From JALOOE01 sp964423545 (GTDB taxonomy: Bacteria > Chloroflexota > Anaerolineae > CG2-30-64-16), in the NCBI GenBank assembly GCA_964423545.1, contig CAYRFV010000249.1, positions 1-8,456 on the forward strand: a DNA stretch of 8,456 nucleotides, written 5' to 3'. Below the pieces are notes generated by a model, which ran no database searches, was not told the origin of the DNA, and saw only the letters and a program-made list of their open reading frames with translations. Position numbers and translations under genes: made by a program. This document shows positions 5,606-8,456 of the stretch, piece by piece; the stretch's first letter is position 1; every line of letters starts with the position of its first letter.

Positions 5606-6406
5606 ATGACTGGGAGTCTGATAGCTGAAGAAGAGATCCTGGCGCAAGGCAACGTCGTCTACAAGCGGCCCGATGCGCTCTCCGAGGCATGGACGCACTA
5701 CTGCCCCGGCTGCACCCACGGCATCATCCATCGCCTGGTCGCCGAAGCCATCGATGAGCTCGGCATTCGAGAAAGTACAATCCTGGTGGCGCCGGTGGGC
5801 TGTTCGGTGCTGATGTACTACTACTTCAACGTCGATGCGGTCGAGGCGGCGCACGGTCGCGCGCCGGCCATGGCGACCGGCATCAAGCGTACGCAGCCCG
5901 ACAAGATCGTCTGTACGTACCAGGGCGACGGCGACCTGGCCTCTATCGGCGCAGCCGAAATCTTGCACGCTGCCAACCGCGGGGAAAACATCACCGTCTT
6001 TTTCGTCAACAACGCCGTCTACGGCATGACCAGCGGGCAAATGGCTCCGACCACGCTGCCGGGCCAGGTCACCACCTCGTCGCCGGGCGGCCGCGACGTG
6101 AAGCTGCACGGCCACCCTATGCGCATGGCCGAGATCATCGCCGGGCTGCCGGGCGCCTGCTACGTGGTCCGTAGCTCGGTCTACGATGCGCGCACCATCC
6201 GACAGGCGAAGAAAGCGGTCGTCACGGCGCTCAAATCGCAGATCGCCGGCCTGGGCCTGAGCATGGTCGAGTTCCTGTCCAACTGCCCGACCAACTGGCA
6301 CATGTCGCCGCCCGATTCGCTGGTTTGGATTCGCGACCATATGGCGCCCTACTACCCGCTGGGCGATTATAAGGTGGCGGACGAGGTCAAGGCGTTGGAG
6401 CGCTGA
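5606..6406 (+). CDS. korB: 2-oxoacid:ferredoxin oxidoreductase, beta (thiamine diphosphate-binding) subunit
   Basis: This 266-residue catalytic subunit binds the diphosphate of thiamine and a [4Fe-4S] cluster. The thiamine diphosphate motif runs from G107-D108-G109 to N135-N136, the normal GDG-x(25)-NN arrangement. Four cysteines, C33 and C36 (CPGC), C66 (APVGCSV) and C227 (SNCPTNW), match the spacing of cluster ligands in characterised 2-oxoacid oxidoreductase beta subunits. YGMTSGQMAPTT (139-150) is the conserved active-site loop. The N-terminal stretch before residue 17 is longer than in many homologues, so a later start cannot be excluded, but no other ribosome binding site is seen. It is 93 bp after alpha and 58 bp before gamma. 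All catalytic features appear intact. Confidence 0.94.
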   Translation: MTGSLIAEEEILAQGNVVYKRPDALSEAWTHYCPGCTHGIIHRLVAEAIDELGIRESTILVAPVGCSVLMYYYFNVDAVEAAHGRAPAMATGIKRTQPDKIVCTYQGDGDLASIGAAEILHAANRGENITVFFVNNAVYGMTSGQMAPTTLPGQVTTSSPGGRDVKLHGHPMRMAEIIAGLPGACYVVRSSVYDARTIRQAKKAVVTALKSQIAGLGLSMVEFLSNCPTNWHMSPPDSLVWIRDHMAPYYPLGDYKVADEVKALER

Positions 6407-6408
6407 TG

Positions 6409-6436
6409 CGCACGGAAGCGTCCCTTGCTCCGTGCG
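6409..6436 (+). other. 8-bp intercistronic hairpin between beta and gamma subunit genes
   Basis: CGCACGGA (6409-6416) pairs with TCCGTGCG (6429-6436) across a 12-nt loop, starting 2 nt after the beta stop codon. A second, small stem, TCGAC (6437-6441) with GTCGA (6449-6453), follows directly. There is no T-tract. This is weaker than the hairpins around the alpha gene and could be chance in GC-rich DNA, but its placement in the gap is consistent with them. Confidence 0.45.
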
Positions 6437-6454
6437 TCGACCTGCTACGTCGAT

Positions 6455-6458
6455 GGAG
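6455..6458 (+). promoter_or_regulatory. Ribosome binding site fixing the gamma-subunit start
   Basis: GGAG lies 6 nt before the ATG at 6465, in the same GGAGAC setting as the alpha-gene site. It overlaps the codons that would follow the alternative starts GTG 6432 and ATG 6453, neither of which has a ribosome binding site. Gamma subunits typically begin a few residues before the GFGGQG motif, which also favours 6465. Confidence 0.65.
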
Positions 6459-6464
6459 ACAACC

Positions 6465-7043
6465 ATGCACGAAGAGATTATCTTCTCCGGCTTCGGCGGT
6501 CAGGGCGCGCTTTTCGCTGGACAACTGCTGGCGCATGCAGCATCAGACAATGGGCTGCACGTCACCTGGATACCGTCCTACGGGCCAGAGATGCGCGGCG
6601 GCACGGCACACTGCACCGTCGTCGTGTCGGATGAACCGATCGGTTCACCGTTGGTGCGCCGACCCGCCAGCGCCATCACGCTTAATCTGCCATCGTTCGA
6701 GAAGTACGAGCCGCTGGTGAAGCCTGGCGGCTTGCTGGTTTACAACCGCTCGCTGATCGACCGGCAGACTGCTCGCGCCGATATCCGCTACATCGCGGTC
6801 CCAGCGAATGATGTCGCCGAGCAGTTGGGCAATGTGCGGCAGGCCAACGTGGTGCTCCTGGGCGCCTATCTCGCCGCCTCAGGCATCTTGCCCCTGGAAG
6901 CCGTCGCGACGGCTCTGGATGCTCATCTGCCCGGACGACAGCGTAAGTTTCTGGAGAGCAACAAAGAGGCGCTGCGCCGCGGCGCAGCCTGCGTCGGCGC
7001 ATTGGCGCCTGAGCCGGCGGAGACGCAGCCGGTCGCAGGCTAG
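6465..7043 (+). CDS. korC: 2-oxoacid:ferredoxin oxidoreductase, gamma subunit
   Basis: This 192-residue subunit belongs to the pyruvate/ketoisovalerate oxidoreductase gamma domain family, which forms the fold placed over the active site and is associated with CoA binding. From the start it shows MHEEIIFSGFGGQGALFAGQ, with the GFGGQG turn at 9-14, then IPSYGPEMRGGTAHC (36-50), the family hallmark, and NVVLLGAYL (128-136). Length is usual for a stand-alone gamma subunit. The C-terminal tail after residue 176 is Ala/Pro-rich and variable. It is the fourth and last subunit of the complex, 55 bp before the aminotransferase gene, so all four subunits needed for a working enzyme are present in one block. 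Confidence 0.94.
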   Translation: MHEEIIFSGFGGQGALFAGQLLAHAASDNGLHVTWIPSYGPEMRGGTAHCTVVVSDEPIGSPLVRRPASAITLNLPSFEKYEPLVKPGGLLVYNRSLIDRQTARADIRYIAVPANDVAEQLGNVRQANVVLLGAYLAASGILPLEAVATALDAHLPGRQRKFLESNKEALRRGAACVGALAPEPAETQPVAG

Positions 7044-7046
7044 AAC

Positions 7047-7068
7047 CGATGCCCCGAATCCAGCATCG
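7047..7068 (+). other. Weak 6-bp hairpin between gamma subunit and aminotransferase genes
   Basis: CGATGC (7047-7052) pairs with GCATCG (7063-7068) around a 10-nt loop, 3 nt after the gamma stop codon. A stem this short is expected by chance; it is listed because each gap in this gene run contains an inverted repeat. No promoter hexamers or T-tract are visible in 7044-7098, so the aminotransferase is probably read from the upstream transcript. Confidence 0.25.
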
Positions 7069-7087
7069 ACTACTCCACATCCAACGC

Positions 7088-7091
7088 GGAG
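7088..7091 (+). promoter_or_regulatory. Ribosome binding site fixing the aminotransferase start
   Basis: GGAG lies 7 nt before the ATG at 7099. The reading frame stays open far upstream, inside the gamma gene, but that upstream part is an out-of-frame reading of the gamma coding sequence. Aminotransferase similarity begins only after 7099. Confidence 0.75.
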
Positions 7092-7098
7092 CGAAATC

Positions 7099-8346
7099 AT
7101 GGCGACACTCTGGAAACACCGCTACGCCCAGCGCACCCAGCGTATGGGCCGTTCGGTCATTCGCGAGCTGCTGAAATACACGCAGCAGCCCGACATCATC
7201 TCCTTTGCCGGCGGTCTGCCCGCGCCGGAGCTCTTCCCCATCGCCGAAACGCAAGAGGCGGCGTGCCGCGTGCTGGCCGACGGCGGGGTCGAGGCGCTGC
7301 AGTACGGTCCCACCGAGGGGTTCGTGCCATTGCGCCAGTTCATTGTCGATCGCATGGCGCGCTACGGCATCCGAGCCAAAACCGAGAATGTGGTGATGAC
7401 CAATGGCTCGCAGCAAGCGCTCGACCTGATCGGCAAGTTGCTCGTCAACCCCGGCGACCGCATCCTGGTGGAGGAGCCAACCTATTTGGGGGCGCTCCAG
7501 GCGTGGAACGCGTACCAGGCTGAATATGCTTCGGTGCCCAGCGACGATGATGGCCTGCGCACCGAGCTCCTCGAAGCCGTGCTGCGGATGGGGCCGAAGT
7601 TTATGTACGTGCTGCCGAACTTCCAGAATCCCGGCGGGACGACCCTGCCGTTGGAGCGCCGACTGGAAGTCGTGCGGCTATCGAACAAGTACGGCATCCC
7701 CGTCGTCGAGGATGACCCATACGGCGCGCTCCGTTTCGAGGGGGATCATCTGCCGCCCCTGGTTGCATTGGACGCGGATTTTCAGACCAACGCCGGGTCG
7801 GACGGCCGGGGCTACATGGCGGGCAACGTCATCTACCTGGGCACCTTCTCCAAGACGCTCGCGCCAGGCCTGCGCCTGGGCTGGGTCGTCGCCCCGGTGG
7901 AGATCATCGATCAGTTGGTGATGGCTAAGCAGGGAGTCGATCTGCATACGGCAACGTTCAACCAAATGCTGGCCTGGGAGTTGGTCAAGGGCGGCTTCAT
8001 GGATGAGCACGTCCGAGTCATCCGCCGGGTCTACGGCGAGCGCCGCGATGTGATGCTCGCCGCGCTGGATCGCTATTTCCCGGAAGGCTGTTCGTGGACG
8101 CGCCCCGAAGGGGGACTGTTCCTGTGGGCACGCGTGCCCGAATGGGTCGACACGGCGGAGCTGCTGAAGGAGGCCGTCCAGTTTCGAGTTGCGTACGTGC
8201 CCGGCTTTGCGTTCTACCCCGAACCCGGGCGCGGGCGCAACACGATGCGGCTCAATTTCTCGAACGCCCAGCCGGCTCAGATCGAGGAAGGGATCCGGCG
8301 CCTGGGCGATCTACTCAAAAAGAAGTTGGCGCAAGCCTCGCACTGA
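7099..8346 (+). CDS. PLP-dependent aminotransferase, class I/II (fold type I, LysN/aminoadipate-like subgroup)
   Basis: This 415-residue cytoplasmic enzyme would transfer an amino group between an amino acid and a 2-oxoacid, probably with 2-oxoglutarate/glutamate as one pair. The pyridoxal-phosphate lysine is K252 in GTFSKTLAPGLRLGW. Other expected residues are present: the phosphate cradle NGSQQ (102-106), N177 in NFQNPGG, D205 and Y208 in VVEDDPYGAL, and R384 in TMRLNFS, which binds the substrate carboxylate. The N-terminal IISFAGGLPAPELFP (33-47) and YGPTEGFVPLR (69-79) resemble the 2-aminoadipate/broad-specificity aminotransferases (LysN type) that accept leucine, aromatic or aminoadipate substrates. 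No GntR-type DNA-binding domain is fused, so it is not a MocR regulator. Its position 55 bp after the oxidoreductase suggests that it supplies or consumes the same 2-oxoacid. The exact substrate is not determinable from sequence. Confidence 0.93.
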   Translation: MATLWKHRYAQRTQRMGRSVIRELLKYTQQPDIISFAGGLPAPELFPIAETQEAACRVLADGGVEALQYGPTEGFVPLRQFIVDRMARYGIRAKTENVVMTNGSQQALDLIGKLLVNPGDRILVEEPTYLGALQAWNAYQAEYASVPSDDDGLRTELLEAVLRMGPKFMYVLPNFQNPGGTTLPLERRLEVVRLSNKYGIPVVEDDPYGALRFEGDHLPPLVALDADFQTNAGSDGRGYMAGNVIYLGTFSKTLAPGLRLGWVVAPVEIIDQLVMAKQGVDLHTATFNQMLAWELVKGGFMDEHVRVIRRVYGERRDVMLAALDRYFPEGCSWTRPEGGLFLWARVPEWVDTAELLKEAVQFRVAYVPGFAFYPEPGRGRNTMRLNFSNAQPAQIEEGIRRLGDLLKKKLAQASH

Positions 8347-8456
8347 AGCCGGGCCCGGCGCGCTCACTGCGGCGAGTGGCACGTAATCCGCCGCGGGCGA
8401 CCCAGGTCGCGGCAACCCTTGCGAAGTCACCCTGCGGCGACTGGATGCAGCCGACG
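8347..8456. other. Non-coding tail, no gene recognised
   Basis: The region opens with the 12-bp palindrome GCCGGGCCCGGC (8348-8359), 1 nt after the aminotransferase stop. It also holds a small hairpin (GCGACC 8397-8402 with GGTCGC 8405-8410) and a 13-bp near-perfect direct repeat (8367-8379 and 8432-8444, one mismatch). No T-tract terminator, promoter or convincing coding start is visible before the window ends. Confidence 0.3.

Noticed and set aside
5600..6466. Minus-strand open frame of 288 codons opposite the beta subunit gene
   Set aside because: It is an antisense shadow with no recognisable domain. The + strand has the intact thiamine diphosphate motif and cluster cysteines.
6808..7098. 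N-terminal extension of the aminotransferase frame into the gamma subunit gene
   Set aside because: The bases encode the conserved gamma subunit in another frame. The extension has no aminotransferase similarity, and a proper ribosome binding site precedes ATG 7099.
1..8456. CRISPR array, tRNA or rRNA genes, insertion sequences, attachment sites
   Set aside because: No regularly spaced repeats, tRNA-like cloverleaf segments, transposase motifs or flanking terminal repeats were seen on either strand by eye.

Overview
The window is GC-rich bacterial DNA with every gene on the + strand. Gene content suggests an anaerobic or facultative member of a deep-branching phylum. Chloroflexota is my best guess, from the overall look of the proteins and from an intergenic palindrome of a kind I associate with that group. 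This is inference; no marker gene is present.

Layout. Positions 1-1530 hold most of urocanate hydratase (hutU, histidine degradation), cut at its 5' end by the window edge. A 185-bp gap with a possible extended -10 promoter leads to a small protein with two CBS domains (1716-2153). The next 91 bp hold a perfect 15-bp inverted repeat and, 2 bp further on, a consensus TATAAT. After these begins a run of six co-directional genes: a cobalamin-binding-type radical SAM protein (2245-4032); a four-subunit 2-oxoacid:ferredoxin oxidoreductase in the order ferredoxin (4166-4396), alpha (4454-5512), beta (5606-6406), gamma (6465-7043); and a fold-type I PLP aminotransferase (7099-8346). The last 110 bp carry no recognisable gene.

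How the genes fit together. The aminotransferase would turn an amino acid into its 2-oxoacid. The thiamine-diphosphate oxidoreductase would then decarboxylate this to an acyl-CoA, passing electrons to ferredoxin, or would run in reverse to make 2-oxoacids. The alpha subunit looks closest to the VorB type (branched-chain 2-oxoacids), but 2-oxoglutarate cannot be excluded. The radical SAM protein has no assignable substrate. Its place at the head of the run is the most open biological question here. HutU belongs to the same broad theme of amino-acid breakdown but appears to be a separate transcription unit.

Non-coding structure. The gaps between the oxidoreductase genes and before the aminotransferase all contain inverted repeats. 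The strongest (12-bp and 11-bp stems) flank the alpha-subunit gene and have no T-tract, so they look like mRNA processing, stability or translation-control elements rather than ordinary terminators.
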